Source: Caballeronia jiangsuensis (GTDB lineage: Bacteria > Pseudomonadota > Gammaproteobacteria > Burkholderiales > Burkholderiaceae). Taken from it: a DNA stretch of 64,000 nucleotides. Within the stretch, counting starts at the first letter, position 1. Each line of letters opens with the position of its first letter. Made by a program: the position numbers and the translations under genes. Location of the stretch: contig JFHF01000014.1 of NCBI GenBank assembly GCA_000648925.1, positions 62,001 through 126,000 of the forward strand, written 5' to 3'. The notes below the pieces were generated by a model. It worked only from the letters and a program-made list of their open reading frames with translations, was not told where the DNA came from and did no database searches. Below, one piece after another: positions 1-10,073 of this stretch.

Positions 1-72
1 AGTGTCAAGAGCGAGTTGCGCCCACGTGCCCGCAGAACGGTTCCGACGGGCGCATCAAGCGTCGACGAACGC

Positions 73-252
73 TCAGTCGTTCTTCGTCTTGATGACTTTC
101 TTGCCACGATAGTAGCCGTTCGGGCTCACGTGGTGGCGCAGATGCACTTCACCCGTGCTCGGCTCGACAGCCAGCGGAGCCGTCGTGAGGAAGTCGTGGG
201 AACGGTGCATGCCGCGCTTCGACGGCGACTTCTTGTTTTGCTGAACTGCCAT
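73..252 (-). CDS. rpmF: 50S ribosomal protein L32
   Basis: Encodes a 59-residue bL32 protein of the large ribosomal subunit. The reading begins [20 protein letters not shown], the classic L32 start, and ends with a basic [10 protein letters not shown] tail. It lacks the zinc-binding cysteine pairs found in some L32 proteins. An ATG at 250-252 (read on the minus strand) follows a purine-rich leader. It lies 119 bp downstream of the YceD gene in the same direction, the same yceD-rpmF order as in E. coli. There plsX and fab genes come next, and here they would lie beyond the left edge. Confidence 0.97.
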   Translation of the reverse strand: MAVQQNKKSPSKRGMHRSHDFLTTAPLAVEPSTGEVHLRHHVSPNGYYRGKKVIKTKND

Positions 253-371
253 GATTACTCCAGAAAAATTTTGCGAATTCTAACACAGCCCGATCCGCCG
301 ACAGCCCTCGGCCGTTCGGCCATCGGGTGCGCACATCGCGCTACCAGTTTGTTGCGTGCTACAAAACCAAT

Positions 372-995
372 TCAGTGCTTCTTGTCGTCGGGTCCGCTTT
401 GCTTCAGCTTCCCCAGCACGGCAAAAGGATTCGGCTTGTCGCCCTCTTCCTGCGCACCGCTTTCATCCGACTCGTCGTCCGCATCGCCCGGGAGCAAGCT
501 TTCGTGGATCTCGGGACACACGTTGTGCTTGGGCACGAGCGGCAAGGACAGCAACAATTCCTCTTCGATCAAGTCGACGAGATCGAACTGGCGCGAGCCT
601 ACGATCACTTCGACTTCATCGTCGTCGAGCGGAAATTCGTCCGCTTCTTCCTCCGTCGCCACGATCCGATACGTTGCATCGACATCGAGATGTTGCGAAT
701 AAGGCTGAAGACAGCGTTGACACATGAGCCACACCGAGCCGTGCACCGCGAGACGCAGATACGGCTGCGGCGCCTCCGTGCCGTCGTTCTGCAGTTCCGG
801 CTGGGTCGAGCCCTCGCCCTGCCACGTGAACACGGTGTCGCGATCTGGCGCTTCGACCGGGACTTCGGCTAACATGCGCGGCATCTGCGACAAGCGCAGC
901 GCGCCGGCCGCTTGTCTGCCGCTTTTGGCGAAGTCGTAAATGTCGAGCGCGCGCAGATCGGCGGGGCTCACAGGTTTGCCAGGATTCTGAGTCAT
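372..995 (-). CDS. yceD: YceD/DUF177 family protein (23S rRNA accumulation factor)
   Basis: 207 residues of the DUF177/YceD family, linked in E. coli to 23S rRNA accumulation and ribosome assembly. The family signature is visible: a CQRC cysteine pair in the middle, an acidic stretch, then HNVCPEIH near the C terminus. A longer reading up to 1121 is open, but the ATG at 993-995 has AGGAG seven bases upstream, and the protein then begins MTQNPGKPVSPADLRALD. It is upstream of rpmF and divergent from maf across about 310 bp. Confidence 0.92.
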   Translation of the reverse strand: MTQNPGKPVSPADLRALDIYDFAKSGRQAAGALRLSQMPRMLAEVPVEAPDRDTVFTWQGEGSTQPELQNDGTEAPQPYLRLAVHGSVWLMCQRCLQPYSQHLDVDATYRIVATEEEADEFPLDDDEVEVIVGSRQFDLVDLIEEELLLSLPLVPKHNVCPEIHESLLPGDADDESDESGAQEEGDKPNPFAVLGKLKQSGPDDKKH

Positions 996-1308
996 GTGCG
1001 CTCCTGCTTGGCCTTGCTTGGTTAGTGCTTCCGGTGAATGCTCAGTATGCACCGCGATGCTACATCGAGGAACGCGTGGCTTGCCCGAATTTGCATCGAG
1101 CCGACATTCGTGCTCTTGCATTCGTGCTTCCAGGCAAAGCCTGCCTGAAGGCCGTCTTCCACCGGCTCATCGGCCCGAGCAGACGGCTTCGCCGCGCAAG
1201 TACCGATGAAAAGCCCAAAATCATATCGGCTTTATTCTTTCGAGTCAAATACTTAAGGGCGGACCTGCCGTCCGTCGTTTTTACACCCATTTTTGCCGGA
1301 TTCGCTCC

Positions 1309-1926
1309 ATGTCCGAAGCTTCAAAATCGCCGCCGCGCCTGATTCTCGCGTCCAGTTCACCTTATCGGCGCGAGCTGCTCGCGCGCATGCGTATGCCTTT
1401 CGAAGTCGTCTCGCCCGATATCGATGAGACGCCGCACGCCGGCGAAACGCCCGAAGCGACCGCCGTGCGGCTATCGATCGCCAAGGCGCGCGCCGCCGCC
1501 GGGCGCCTCGACGGCCATACGAGCGCGCTCGTAATCGGCTCCGATCAGGTCGCGACCTTCGACGGCCAGCAGATCGGCAAGCCCGGTACGCACGAAAAGG
1601 CCGTCGCGCAGCTACAGGCGATGCGTGGCCGCAGCGTCGAATTCCATAGCGCACTCTGCCTGTTCGACAGCCGCACGGGCGACGTGCAATCCGCCGACAT
1701 CGTCACCCGCGTGCGATTTCGCCGCTATTCCGATGCGCAGATAGAAACCTATCTGCGCGCCGAAACGCCCTACGACTGCGCCGGCAGCGCAAAGGCGGAA
1801 GGCCTCGGCATCGCGCTTCTCGAAGCCATCGACTCGAACGATCCGACTGCGCTCATCGGTTTGCCGCTGATCGCGCTGACCGGCATGCTGGTGAACGCCG
1901 GATATCCGGTTCTGGGGGCGGCATGA
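1309..1926 (+). CDS. maf: Maf/YceF nucleotide pyrophosphatase
   Basis: 205-residue Maf-fold nucleoside triphosphate pyrophosphatase. The N-terminal LILASSSPYRRELL loop and the ALVIGSDQV core are typical of the YceF subgroup, which hydrolyses 7-methyl-GTP and so keeps odd nucleotides out of RNA. Later motifs (GKPGTHEKA, DCAGSAKAEG, GLPL) are all present. The gene is divergent from yceD-rpmF exactly as yceF is in E. coli, which supports the YceF assignment over the dTTP-specific Maf. Its stop overlaps the next start by four bases (ATGA). Confidence 0.92.
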   Translation: MSEASKSPPRLILASSSPYRRELLARMRMPFEVVSPDIDETPHAGETPEATAVRLSIAKARAAAGRLDGHTSALVIGSDQVATFDGQQIGKPGTHEKAVAQLQAMRGRSVEFHSALCLFDSRTGDVQSADIVTRVRFRRYSDAQIETYLRAETPYDCAGSAKAEGLGIALLEAIDSNDPTALIGLPLIALTGMLVNAGYPVLGAA

Positions 1927-2642
1927 GCGGCGTTCTCTATCTGATCCCGAATACGCTCGGCGAAGGCGACGCCGACGCGCTCGCGCACGTCCTGCCCGAA
2001 CCGGTGCGCGCGCAGGCGGCGGCGCTCGCGTACTACATCGGCGAAAACGCGAAAACGACGCGCGCGTTCTTGAAGAAAGTGGGCACGGAGCGGCCGATTC
2101 AGGAAATCGAAGTGCGCGAGTTGAATGTCAACACGCCGCCCGCGGAAATCGACAAGCTGCTGGCGCCGATTCTCGCCGGCACCGACGCGGGACTCGTCTC
2201 CGAAGCCGGCTGCCCCGCCGTAGCCGATCCCGGCGCGCTGCTCGTGCGGCGCGCGCATCAGCGCGGCGTGAAGGTCGTGCCGTTCGTCGGTCCGAGTTCG
2301 ATTCTGCTCGCGCTGATGGCCTCGGGCATGAACGGCCAGAGCTTCGCGTTCAACGGTTATCTGCCGGTCGACGCCAGCGAGCGCGGCAAGCGCTTGCGCG
2401 AACTGGAGCAGTTGTCGCGCAAGGCCAATCAGACGCAGATTTTCATTGAGACGCCGTACCGGAATCGCGCGATGCTCGATACGCTCATCGCTACCTGCGC
2501 GCCGTCGACGCTGATCTGCGTCGCCGTCGATCTGACCTTGGCTGGCGAAACCATCGTCACGCGCACCGCGGCCGACTGGAAGAAACTGAGCGCGCCGGAG
2601 CTGCACAAGCGTCCGGCGATTTTTCTGCTGCTGGCGTCGTAA
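1923..2642 (+). CDS. SAM-dependent methyltransferase, tetrapyrrole-methylase fold (RsmI-like)
   Basis: 239 residues of the tetrapyrrole methylase superfamily that includes RsmI, the 16S rRNA ribose methylase. It begins GVLYLIPNTLGEGD, then shows the SAM-site loops DAGLVSEAGCPAVADPG and VPFVGPSSILLALMASG. The typical RsmI C-terminal extension is absent and the substrate-binding half is shorter, so this is the compact RsmI-related protein often found beside maf in beta-proteobacteria. RNA methylation is inferred from the family. It is translationally coupled to maf and ends directly against the stop of the convergent S49 peptidase gene (2642/2643). Confidence 0.85.
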   Translation: MSGVLYLIPNTLGEGDADALAHVLPEPVRAQAAALAYYIGENAKTTRAFLKKVGTERPIQEIEVRELNVNTPPAEIDKLLAPILAGTDAGLVSEAGCPAVADPGALLVRRAHQRGVKVVPFVGPSSILLALMASGMNGQSFAFNGYLPVDASERGKRLRELEQLSRKANQTQIFIETPYRNRAMLDTLIATCAPSTLICVAVDLTLAGETIVTRTAADWKKLSAPELHKRPAIFLLLAS

Positions 2643-3605
2643 TCAGCGCAACTGGGGCTTGCCGCCGAGCGTGAGCGCGCGCATGGCGGCATCGCCGACC
2701 GAAGCGCCGAAGCGTCGCACGACACGCTCGCTGATGCTCTCCTTCTGCGTGTAGTCGACGATATCCGGCTGCTTGATGACTTCGCGCGCCACGTAGCTGG
2801 CGTCGCCGAAACCATCCGCGAGGCCGAGTTCGACGCTCTTCTCGCCCGTCCAGAACATGCCGGAAAAGAGCTCCGGATCGTCTTTCAGACGTTTTCCGCG
2901 CCCCAGTTTCACCGCGTCGATGAACTGCGCGTGGATCTGGTCGAGCATGTCCTGCGCGTGCGCGTTCATCGCGGGCGTTTCCGGCGAGAACGGATCGAAC
3001 GCGCCCTTGTTCGCGCCCGACGTGTGCATGCGGCGCTGGATGCCGAGCTTGTCCATCAGACCGGTGAAGCCGAATCCGTCCATCAGCACGCCGATCGAGC
3101 CGACGATGCTCGCCCGGTCGACGTAAATCTTGTCGGCCGCCGCCGCGACGTAATAGCCGCCCGACGCGCACATGTCGTCGACGACCACGTACAGCGGCGT
3201 CTTCGGATATTTCGTGCGCAGGCGCCGGATCTCGCCGTTGATGATGCCCGCCTGCACGGGACTGCCGCCCGGACTGTTGATGCGCAGGATCACGCCCGCC
3301 GTGTTTTGATCCTCGAACGCGCTCTGAAGCGCCCCGTCGATGTTGTCGGCGCTCGCATCGCTATTTGCGGAGATTTCGCCCTGCAAATCGACGAGCGCCG
3401 TGTGCTTGCCCGCTTTCGCGACGCGGTCGCCGGTGAAATCGAACACGCCCCACGCGATCAGCGCGATCACGCCAAGGAACACGAAGCGAAAGAAGATGCG
3501 CCAGCGCCGCGCGGCGCGCTGCTCGCGGATGGCAGCAAGCGCGATGCGTTCGAGCGCGTCGCGCTCCCAATTGTCGTTGCCGCGCGGCGGAATGTTGTCG
3601 GACAT
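2643..3605 (-). CDS. sppA: S49 family signal peptide peptidase (SppA-type, short form)
   Basis: 320-residue membrane-anchored serine protease that degrades cleaved signal peptides or other membrane-associated peptides. One transmembrane helix lies at about residues 36-56 (IFFRFVFLGVIALIAWGVF), so the catalytic part should face the periplasm. The Ser/Lys dyad of family S49 is visible: Ser148 in CASGGYY and Lys200 in HTSGANKGAFDPF. At about 320 residues it is the single-domain form, not the ~600-residue E. coli SppA. It is the last gene of the rluC-HAD-Rieske operon. Confidence 0.92.
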   Translation of the reverse strand: MSDNIPPRGNDNWERDALERIALAAIREQRAARRWRIFFRFVFLGVIALIAWGVFDFTGDRVAKAGKHTALVDLQGEISANSDASADNIDGALQSAFEDQNTAGVILRINSPGGSPVQAGIINGEIRRLRTKYPKTPLYVVVDDMCASGGYYVAAAADKIYVDRASIVGSIGVLMDGFGFTGLMDKLGIQRRMHTSGANKGAFDPFSPETPAMNAHAQDMLDQIHAQFIDAVKLGRGKRLKDDPELFSGMFWTGEKSVELGLADGFGDASYVAREVIKQPDIVDYTQKESISERVVRRFGASVGDAAMRALTLGGKPQLR

Positions 3606-3631
3606 GCGTTATGGATGTGATGAGAAGGGAG

Positions 3632-4018
3632 TCAGGCGGGACGCAATGCGTCGTCGGGGAGCCAGAAGACCGCGCGGCCTTCCGGCGTATCGCGTTCCTC
3701 AACCGTCACGGGCCGAAGGCGCGCGCCGCGGCACGGACCGCCGACGCATTTTCCGGTGTCGGGCTCGTAGATCGCCCCGTGGGTCGCGCACATCAAGTAT
3801 AGGCCCGAGCTTTCAAAGAACTGGCCCTCGTTCCAGTCGAGCTCCATCGGCACGTGCGCGCAGCGGTTCAGGTAGCCGTGCGGCTTGCCGTCGTAGCGCA
3901 CAAAAAAGACGACTGCGTCGCCGCTCGCTTCCGTTGCCGGAACGCGCACGCCCGCGCCGCCATCGACGAGTTCTTCCGATGCGCACACGCGAACCGCATC
4001 CCCCGCGGCCGCCGTCAC
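3632..4018 (-). CDS. Rieske [2Fe-2S] ferredoxin-like protein
   Basis: About 128 residues with a complete Rieske iron-sulphur site: RCAHVPMELDW gives the first C-x-H and LMCATHGAIYEP the second C-x-x-H, 17 residues apart. Such small soluble Rieske proteins act as electron carriers or cofactor-binding domains; the partner is unknown here. The start chosen is a GTG at 4016-4018 that overlaps the stop of the HAD gene by four bases (GTGA); an in-frame start further upstream would run deep into that gene. It sits 26 bp ahead of the S49 peptidase. Confidence 0.85.
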   Translation of the reverse strand: MTAAAGDAVRVCASEELVDGGAGVRVPATEASGDAVVFFVRYDGKPHGYLNRCAHVPMELDWNEGQFFESSGLYLMCATHGAIYEPDTGKCVGGPCRGARLRPVTVEERDTPEGRAVFWLPDDALRPA

Positions 4019-4674
4019 GCGTGCTCCCGCAGCCAGCCGGCCAGCGAAGCGACGCTGTCGGCGCAAAACTGCGGCTTGAGCGCCGCGAGCGAATCCGCCG
4101 GATGCGCGCCGTAGCCGACGCCGATGGCCGCCGCGCCTGCGTTGATCGCCATTTGCAGATCGTGCGTGGTGTCGCCGATCATCACCGTGCGCCCGAGATC
4201 CTGGCCGAGTTCGCGCGTGAGTTCGTGGAGCATCGCGGGATGCGGTTTCGAGAATGTTTCGTCGGCGCAGCGCGTGCCGTCGAAGAGGCTCGTGAGCCGC
4301 GATTCGTCGAGCGCGCGATTCAGCCCGACGCGGCTCTTGCCCGTTGCGACGCCCAAAAAATAGCCGAGATCGCGCAGTTCCTGAAGCAACTCGCGCACGC
4401 CGTCGAAGAGTTCGGTCTTCTGGCCCATCGTCAGAAAATGAAACCGATAACGCTCGGCGAGGCGCGGATAGTCGGACGGATCGAGCGTCGGCGCGCAGAT
4501 CTGCAGCGCGTCTTTCAGGCCCAGCCCGATCACGTAGCTCGCGGATTCATCCGCCGGAACCGGCAGCCCGAGGTCGCGGCACGCAGCCTGAATGCTGCGC
4601 GTGATGTGGACGGTCGAATCCATCAGCGTGCCGTCCCAGTCGAAAACAATCAGATCAAATTGCTGCCGCGCCAT
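4015..4674 (-). CDS. HAD-superfamily phosphatase (phosphoglycolate phosphatase-like)
   Basis: 219-residue HAD hydrolase with all four motifs: DWDGTLMDS (nucleophile and acid/base Asp), VATGKS, SKPHP with its Lys, and MIGDTTHD for Mg2+. An alpha-helical cap between motifs I and II marks subclass IA. Gph-type enzymes are the nearest general match, but the substrate cannot be read from the sequence. It starts one base after the rluC stop (TAA at 4675-4677), so the two are almost certainly cotranscribed. Confidence 0.9.
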   Translation of the reverse strand: MARQQFDLIVFDWDGTLMDSTVHITRSIQAACRDLGLPVPADESASYVIGLGLKDALQICAPTLDPSDYPRLAERYRFHFLTMGQKTELFDGVRELLQELRDLGYFLGVATGKSRVGLNRALDESRLTSLFDGTRCADETFSKPHPAMLHELTRELGQDLGRTVMIGDTTHDLQMAINAGAAAIGVGYGAHPADSLAALKPQFCADSVASLAGWLREHA

Positions 4675-5673
4675 TTACGCTGTCTCTCGATTTTTCAGTT
4701 GCTCGATGACCCGCTTGCATTCGACGGGCAGCGGCGCTTCGAACTGCAACGGCTCGCCCGTCGCGGGATGGGTAATTTTCAGACGATATGCGTGCAAAAA
4801 CATGCGTTTCAGCGACGGTTTGGCGTTCGGACGAGCCAAATCCTTGTTCAGCGCGAAATCGCCGTATTTGGCGTCTCCAGCAATCGGCAGGCCGATGCTC
4901 GCCATATGCACGCGGATCTGATGCGTGCGCCCCGTCTTCAGTTCCGCCTCGACCCACGCGTAGTCGTGCCAGCGCTCGATCAGATTGAAAACCGTGTGTG
5001 ATGGCAGACCGTTCTCCTGAACGCGCACGCGCCGCTCGCCGTCCGCCGCGACGTACTTGTGCAGCGGCGCCTTCACGATGCGCCGGCGGCCCCAGTCGCT
5101 TTGCCAGTCGCCGTGGCCGAGCGCGTAATAGCGCTTGTCGATACGATTCTCGCGGATCTGCTCATGGAGATTCACGAGCGCGGCGCGCTTTTTCGCGAGC
5201 ATCAGCACGCCGGAGGTTTCGCGATCCAGCCGATGCACCAGTTCGAGGAACTTCGCGTGGGGCCGCGCATTGCGCAATTGCTCGATCACGCCGAACGCGA
5301 CGCCGCTGCCGCCATGCACCGCTACGCCGCACGGCTTGTCGATGACGATCAGATGGTCGTCCTCGAAAAGAATGGGGAATTCGGCGGCGGGCGCGTTCGA
5401 CGACACCGGCGCCTCGTCCTGCTGCGCGGTGCGAATCGGCGGGACGCGCACGAGGTCGCCCAGTTCGAGCCGGTACGCCGCGTCGATGCGCCCCTTGTTC
5501 ACGCGCACTTCCCCGCTGCGGAGAATGCGGTAAATGTGGCTTTTGGGGACGCCCTTGCAGACGCGCAGCAAAAAGTTGTCGATTCGCTGACCGGCGGCGG
5601 TTTCGTCGACTTCGATCATCGACACTTGCTCGCTTGCGACCCGTTTATGGGATGTTTTGCCTAACTCATTCAT
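4675..5673 (-). CDS. rluC: 23S rRNA pseudouridine synthase RluC
   Basis: 332 residues: an N-terminal S4 RNA-binding domain (about residues 25-85, GQRIDNFLLRVCKGVPKSHI) followed by the RluA-type catalytic domain. The catalytic Asp is in VHRLDRETSG, and LKTGRTHQIRVHMA is the second conserved block. RluC modifies U955, U2504 and U2580 of 23S rRNA in E. coli. Its divergent placement from rne, with a long non-coding gap between, is the same as in enterobacteria and makes RluC the best subgroup. Confidence 0.93.
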   Translation of the reverse strand: MNELGKTSHKRVASEQVSMIEVDETAAGQRIDNFLLRVCKGVPKSHIYRILRSGEVRVNKGRIDAAYRLELGDLVRVPPIRTAQQDEAPVSSNAPAAEFPILFEDDHLIVIDKPCGVAVHGGSGVAFGVIEQLRNARPHAKFLELVHRLDRETSGVLMLAKKRAALVNLHEQIRENRIDKRYYALGHGDWQSDWGRRRIVKAPLHKYVAADGERRVRVQENGLPSHTVFNLIERWHDYAWVEAELKTGRTHQIRVHMASIGLPIAGDAKYGDFALNKDLARPNAKPSLKRMFLHAYRLKITHPATGEPLQFEAPLPVECKRVIEQLKNRETA

Positions 5674-6566
5674 TCTGAATATAATTTGCGAACAGCCTGA
5701 AAAGGTCGACGCTTAAGATCAAGCAGCGGCCGAGATTGATCAGACTGTACAGGTGCAAGCGATAAACCATCATTTTACTTGCGCCCGAGGTCGGTTGCTC
5801 ACCCGGAAATCGAGAGCGACGAGTTGCACGCACGGCGATATCACCGGCAGGGACGGAGCCCACAGGCGCGTTCGGTCGAGTCGATCGTCGACGGTAACGG
5901 ATTTTTGGTCAAAAAGAATTTTATCGGCGAGAAGCGACGGCGCCCGGCAAGCAAAGCCGGATGCCAGCCCGAATCGACCCTGCCATCGAGCGGGAGAAAT
6001 AGGCAAATCGAGGCTCGCCGGTTTTGCGAACAATTGCCGGCGAAAACCGCTGCTGCGCTGAATTCTGCGAAGCGCGGCGACGCCGCAAAATGAGGCGAGA
6101 CACACGGCCGCAAGCCGACGGGAGCAATCGAGCCCGCGGCCGCGCCGGCGCGGTATGGCAGCGAAGAGGATCGGTCACGAAGCATCGCGCTGGTTTGCGC
6201 GAGACCGTTCGTCCCCGCAGCCGCCGTTGGGAGGAATCAGGCTTTTCGCAAGAGCGCGGGTCGGTTCGGCGCGTCTTTTTTGAGACGCGCAGCCGCAGCG
6301 CCGCCGTTCATCCTCGCCACGCGCCGCGCGACGCATCCGACGCCTCGCAGTTGTTTCGCAATGAGCCCCACGGCGCGGCTGCCCCATTCGGGCGCCAACG
6401 CCTGCTTTCGGCAATTCTCCCGCCAGAAGTCCCGCTCCAGCGTGCTTTGTGACAACACACAAAAAAGCGTGGCACGCCCACCCTCCCGCTTCGCGCGCGT
6501 GATGTTACCTGTCACTGACGCCGATTCGCCCGACGAGGAAGGACGGAGCCGCTCTGGAGCCGTTTC
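5674..6566 (+). promoter_or_regulatory. Long rluC-rne intergenic region; probable structured rne 5' leader
   Basis: 893 bp with no convincing gene. In E. coli a long rne 5' untranslated leader lets RNase E tune its own mRNA, and the same divergent rluC/rne layout here suggests a comparable leader. The sequence holds GC-rich self-complementary stretches around 6,105-6,160. Just before rne an SD-like GGAG lies eight bases upstream of the ATG. A small AT-rich patch next to rluC (AATTATATTC read on the minus strand) could be the rluC promoter. No transcription start is proposed for rne. Confidence 0.5.
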
Positions 6567-9500
6567 ATGAAACGCATGCTGTTTAACGCGACGCAGCAAG
6601 AAGAATTGCGCGTCGCCATCGTCGATGGGCAGAAGCTCATCGACATCGACATCGAAACCGCCGGGCGCGAACAGCGCAAAGGCAATATCTACAAGGGAGT
6701 CATCACCCGCATCGAGCCGTCGCTCGAAGCCTGCTTCGTCAACTACGGCGAAGACCGCCACGGCTTTTTGCCGTTCAAGGAAGTCGCCCGCCAGTATTTC
6801 CGCGATGGCGTCGAGATGCGCTCCGCGCGCATCCAGGACGCGCTGCGCGAAGGCCAGGAACTCATCGTTCAGGTCGAGAAAGAAGAGCGCGGCAACAAGG
6901 GCGCGGCGCTGACCACGTTCATTTCGCTGGCCGGACGCTATCTCGTCCTGATGCCGAACAACCCGCGCGGCGGCGGCGTGTCGCGCCGGATCGAGGGCGA
7001 CGAGCGGCAGGAACTGCGCGAAACCATGGCGCAGCTCGAACTGCCGGAAGGCATGAGCATCATCGCGCGGACCGCCGGCATCGGCCGTTCGGCGGAAGAG
7101 CTCCAGTGGGACCTGAACTACCTGATGCAACTCTGGCGCGCGATCGAAGCCGCGTCGCAGAGCGGCGTCGCCGGCCAGCCGATGCTCATTTATCTCGAAT
7201 CGAGCCTCGTGATCCGCGCGATCCGCGATTACTTCCAGCCGGACATCGGCGAAATCCTCATCGACACGACCGAAATCCATGATCAGGCGCGCGCCTTCAT
7301 GGACATCGTGATGCCCGACAACCTCTCGAAGGTGAAGCGCTATCACGACGACGTGCCGCTCTTCTCGCGCTTCCAGATCGAGCATCAGATCGAAACGGCG
7401 TACTCGCGCACGGTGCCGCTGCCCTCGGGCGGCGCGATCGTCATCGATCACACCGAGGCGCTCGTCGCCATCGACGTGAACTCGGCGCGCGCGACCAAGG
7501 GCGCGGACATCGAGGAAACCGCCACGCGCACCAACCTCGAAGCCGCCGACGAAGTCGCGCGCCAGTTGCGTCTGCGCGATCTGGGCGGGCTGATCGTGAT
7601 CGATTTCATCGACATGGAGTCGGCGAAGAGCCAGCGCGAAGTCGAGCAGCGCCTGAAAGATGCGCTCAAGCACGACCGCGCACGCGTACAAATGGGCAAG
7701 ATTTCGCGCTTCGGCCTGATGGAGCTGTCGCGTCAGCGTCTGCGCCCGGCGCTGTCCGAAGGCAGCCATGTGACCTGCCCGCGCTGCAACGGCACGGGTC
7801 ATATCCGCGATACCGAATCGTCCGCGCTGCAAGTGCTGCGGATCATTCAGGAAGAAGCGATGAAGGAGCACACCGCGGCGATCCATTGCCAGGTGCCGGT
7901 CGAGGTGACCGCCTTCCTGCTGAACGAGAAGCGCTCGGAAATCAACAAGATCGAGTCGCGCTTCAAGGTCAACGTCGTTCTGATCCCGAACAAGCATCTC
8001 GAAACGCCGCACTACAAGCTGGAACGTCTGCGTCACGACGATGCACGCCTCGACGAACCGCGCTCGTCGTGGAAGATGGCCGTCGAAGCGGCGAGCGAAC
8101 TGGAGTCGGAAACCGGCTACAGCAAGCGCACCGAGGAAGTGAAGCCGAAGCAGGAAGCGGCCGTGAAGGGCATCACGCCCGAAAAGCCGGCGCCGAGCGC
8201 GCCGGTCAAGCCCGCGCCCGTCGAGGCCGCGCCCGTTGCGGCGCCCGCGCCGGCGAGCGGCGGTTTCATCGCGTGGATCAAGAATCTGTTCGGCATTCAG
8301 CCGCAAGCGCAGCCCGCTCCGGCGCCGGTGGAAGCTCAACCGGCCACGCGCGCTCCGCGTGAACGCGGCGAGCGCACCGGCGGCGGCGATCGCAATCGCA
8401 ACCGCCGTGGCGGCGGCAGCGGCGCCGGACGTGAAGGCGCTGCGGCAGGCACCGCGACGGGTAGCAACGGCGCGGGCCGCCAAGGCGCGCGTCGCGAGGA
8501 TCGCGAACCGCGTGGCGGCCGTGAAGGACGTGAACTGCGTGAAGTCCGCGAGCCGCGCGAGACCCGCGAACCGCGTGAGGCACGTGAGGCACGCGAACCC
8601 CGCGAGCCGCGTGAAGCACGTGAACCGCGCGAAACGCGCGATCGCAACGCGGAACGCGCCGCCCGTCCGGAAGCGGCCGAGCGTCAGGAACGCCGCGAAC
8701 GCCCCGACCGCGGCGAGCGTGCCGAACGCGGCGAACGCACTGATCGCGGTGAGCGCACCGAGCGCGCGGAACGCGGCGAGCGCCGCAAGCCGCAACCGGA
8801 AGCCGCCGTCGAGGCGCTGACGCAGGGCGAAACGGTGCCGTCGGAGATCGTCGAAGCGACGCAACTCAATCTCGATGCGCAACAGGCCGGCATCGACGCC
8901 GCCGAACAGGCAGCCGCGCGTGAGGGCGAAGAGCGTCGCCGCCGTCGCCGTGGCCGTCGTGGTGGCCGCCGTGATCGCGATGAAGACGGCATGACCGTGA
9001 ATCACGCCGCCGACGTTGCCGAAGCAGAAGGCTCCGCCGAAAGCGTCTCCGCGCAAGCCGGCGTGTTCGACGCCGAAGCCGCGCAGGAAGCGTCCGCGCG
9101 TCGCGAAAGCCGCCCGGTCGCACCGCAACCGGTCGAGCAAGTCATCGAGCAGCCGGTTGCGAAGCCGGTCGAGGCGAAGGCAGAAACGCAAGAGCAAGCG
9201 CCTGTGGCGGCCGAAGCAGCGCCGGTCGCCAAGGCCGTCGAAGCCGAGCCGTTCGAGCTGAAGTCGCAAACGCCCGAACCGGCCACGTTCGATGTCTTCG
9301 CGAAGCCCGCTTCCGCGACGCCGGTCGAGAATCCGTTCGGCCCGTCGCCGAAGGTTGCCGAGACGACGATCGCCGATCCGTTCGCGCCCGCCGCGACGGA
9401 AGCGCCGAAGCCGGTCGAAGCGGTAAAGCCCGTCGAAACGGCGCCGACGCGCGTCGAGCCCGTAGCGGCTGAGCCCGTCGAAGTCGCCGAGCCGGTGAAA

Positions 9501-9869
9501 ACCGCAGCGGTCGAGCCGACGCCGGAAGCGACGATCGTCGAGCCGGCAACGCCTGTCGAGAGCACGGAAGTGCAAACGCCGGCGCCCGTGGCCGCGCAAG
9601 AGCCGGTCGCCGTCGTTGCTGAGCCGGTGAAGTCCGCCGCGCCGGCCGCGCCCGCGACGTCGAAGCCGATCGCCGTCGAAACGCTCATGCCGATGCTGGA
9701 GCAAGCGGGTCTCGTCTGGGTCAACACCGACGAAAGCAAGCTGCGCGAGGCGAACGCCGCCGCCGAGCGCGAGCCGGCTGCAGTGCGCGTGCCGCGTGAG
9801 CGCAAGGTGCTCCCGCCGGCCGACACCACGCCGATGCAGCAAGTGGAAACCGGCAAGCACGTCCACTAA
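6567..9869 (+). CDS. rne: Ribonuclease E
   Basis: 1100-residue RNase E, the main endonuclease for mRNA decay and rRNA/tRNA processing and the scaffold of the degradosome. The catalytic N-terminal half is conserved. An S1 domain lies near residues 35-120. The metal-binding Asp303 (IDVNSAR) and Asp346 (VIDFIDME) and the zinc-link Cys404/Cys407 (CPRCNGTG) fall at the same residue numbers as in the E. coli enzyme. From about residue 520 the protein becomes low-complexity: Pro/Ala, then a long Arg/Glu-rich RNA-binding stretch, then Val/Glu/Pro repeats, ending in the conserved [17 protein letters not shown] motif of beta-proteobacterial RNase E. A strong terminator follows. Confidence 0.97.
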   Translation: MKRMLFNATQQEELRVAIVDGQKLIDIDIETAGREQRKGNIYKGVITRIEPSLEACFVNYGEDRHGFLPFKEVARQYFRDGVEMRSARIQDALREGQELIVQVEKEERGNKGAALTTFISLAGRYLVLMPNNPRGGGVSRRIEGDERQELRETMAQLELPEGMSIIARTAGIGRSAEELQWDLNYLMQLWRAIEAASQSGVAGQPMLIYLESSLVIRAIRDYFQPDIGEILIDTTEIHDQARAFMDIVMPDNLSKVKRYHDDVPLFSRFQIEHQIETAYSRTVPLPSGGAIVIDHTEALVAIDVNSARATKGADIEETATRTNLEAADEVARQLRLRDLGGLIVIDFIDMESAKSQREVEQRLKDALKHDRARVQMGKISRFGLMELSRQRLRPALSEGSHVTCPRCNGTGHIRDTESSALQVLRIIQEEAMKEHTAAIHCQVPVEVTAFLLNEKRSEINKIESRFKVNVVLIPNKHLETPHYKLERLRHDDARLDEPRSSWKMAVEAASELESETGYSKRTEEVKPKQEAAVKGITPEKPAPSAPVKPAPVEAAPVAAPAPASGGFIAWIKNLFGIQPQAQPAPAPVEAQPATRAPRERGERTGGGDRNRNRRGGGSGAGREGAAAGTATGSNGAGRQGARREDREPRGGREGRELREVREPRETREPREAREAREPREPREAREPRETRDRNAERAARPEAAERQERRERPDRGERAERGERTDRGERTERAERGERRKPQPEAAVEALTQGETVPSEIVEATQLNLDAQQAGIDAAEQAAAREGEERRRRRRGRRGGRRDRDEDGMTVNHAADVAEAEGSAESVSAQAGVFDAEAAQEASARRESRPVAPQPVEQVIEQPVAKPVEAKAETQEQAPVAAEAAPVAKAVEAEPFELKSQTPEPATFDVFAKPASATPVENPFGPSPKVAETTIADPFAPAATEAPKPVEAVKPVETAPTRVEPVAAEPVEVAEPVKTAAVEPTPEATIVEPATPVESTEVQTPAPVAAQEPVAVVAEPVKSAAPAAPATSKPIAVETLMPMLEQAGLVWVNTDESKLREANAAAEREPAAVRVPRERKVLPPADTTPMQQVETGKHVH
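8509..8790 (+). repeat. Arg/Glu dipeptide-repeat coding tract in rne
   Basis: Short degenerate direct repeats encoding REPRE, REARE, RETRE and [13 protein letters not shown] units in the C-terminal half of RNase E. This is the kind of disordered, strongly charged segment that binds RNA in RNase E proteins. Unit number is likely to vary between strains. It also creates long open shadow frames on both strands. Confidence 0.75.
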
Positions 9870-9916
9870 GCGCGCTCGCACGAGCCGGTTCGCTTCGGTG
9901 AACCGGCAGCAGCAGA

Positions 9917-9956
9917 AAAAACGCCATCGATTCCGGTCGATGGCGTTTTCTTTTTG
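9917..9956 (+). terminator. Rho-independent terminator of rne
   Basis: A 13-bp perfect stem (AAAACGCCATCGA / TCGATGGCGTTTT, loop TTCCGG) followed by TCTTTTT. It lies about 50 bp past the rne stop. A second weaker hairpin, GCCGGTTC/GAACCGGC at 9884-9907, precedes it. Confidence 0.9.
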
Positions 9957-10073
9957 GTCGATGACAAGGGAAAACCGCGACTTCGTGCCGGTGCGTCCTT
10001 GCGTCCGGTTCCGCTAAAATGAGACGGTGTAACCATCATTCGAACAAGGCCGCAGGCCAAGCCCCGAGTCATC

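Noticed and set aside
3340-5001. 553-codon plus-strand frame across the HAD and Rieske genes
   Set aside because: Antisense to four coherent minus-strand genes with clear motifs. Its composition is Arg-rich noise.
8509-8790. Possible CRISPR-like repeat array
   Set aside because: Repeat units are short, coding, irregular and in frame with RNase E. There are no spacers or cas genes. No CRISPR array was seen in the window.
6237-9881. 1214-codon open frame antisense to rne
   Set aside because: The frame mirrors the RNase E gene with its Arg/Glu repeats. Its protein is almost all Arg/Leu/Asp low-complexity sequence with no domain. It is a GC-rich shadow.
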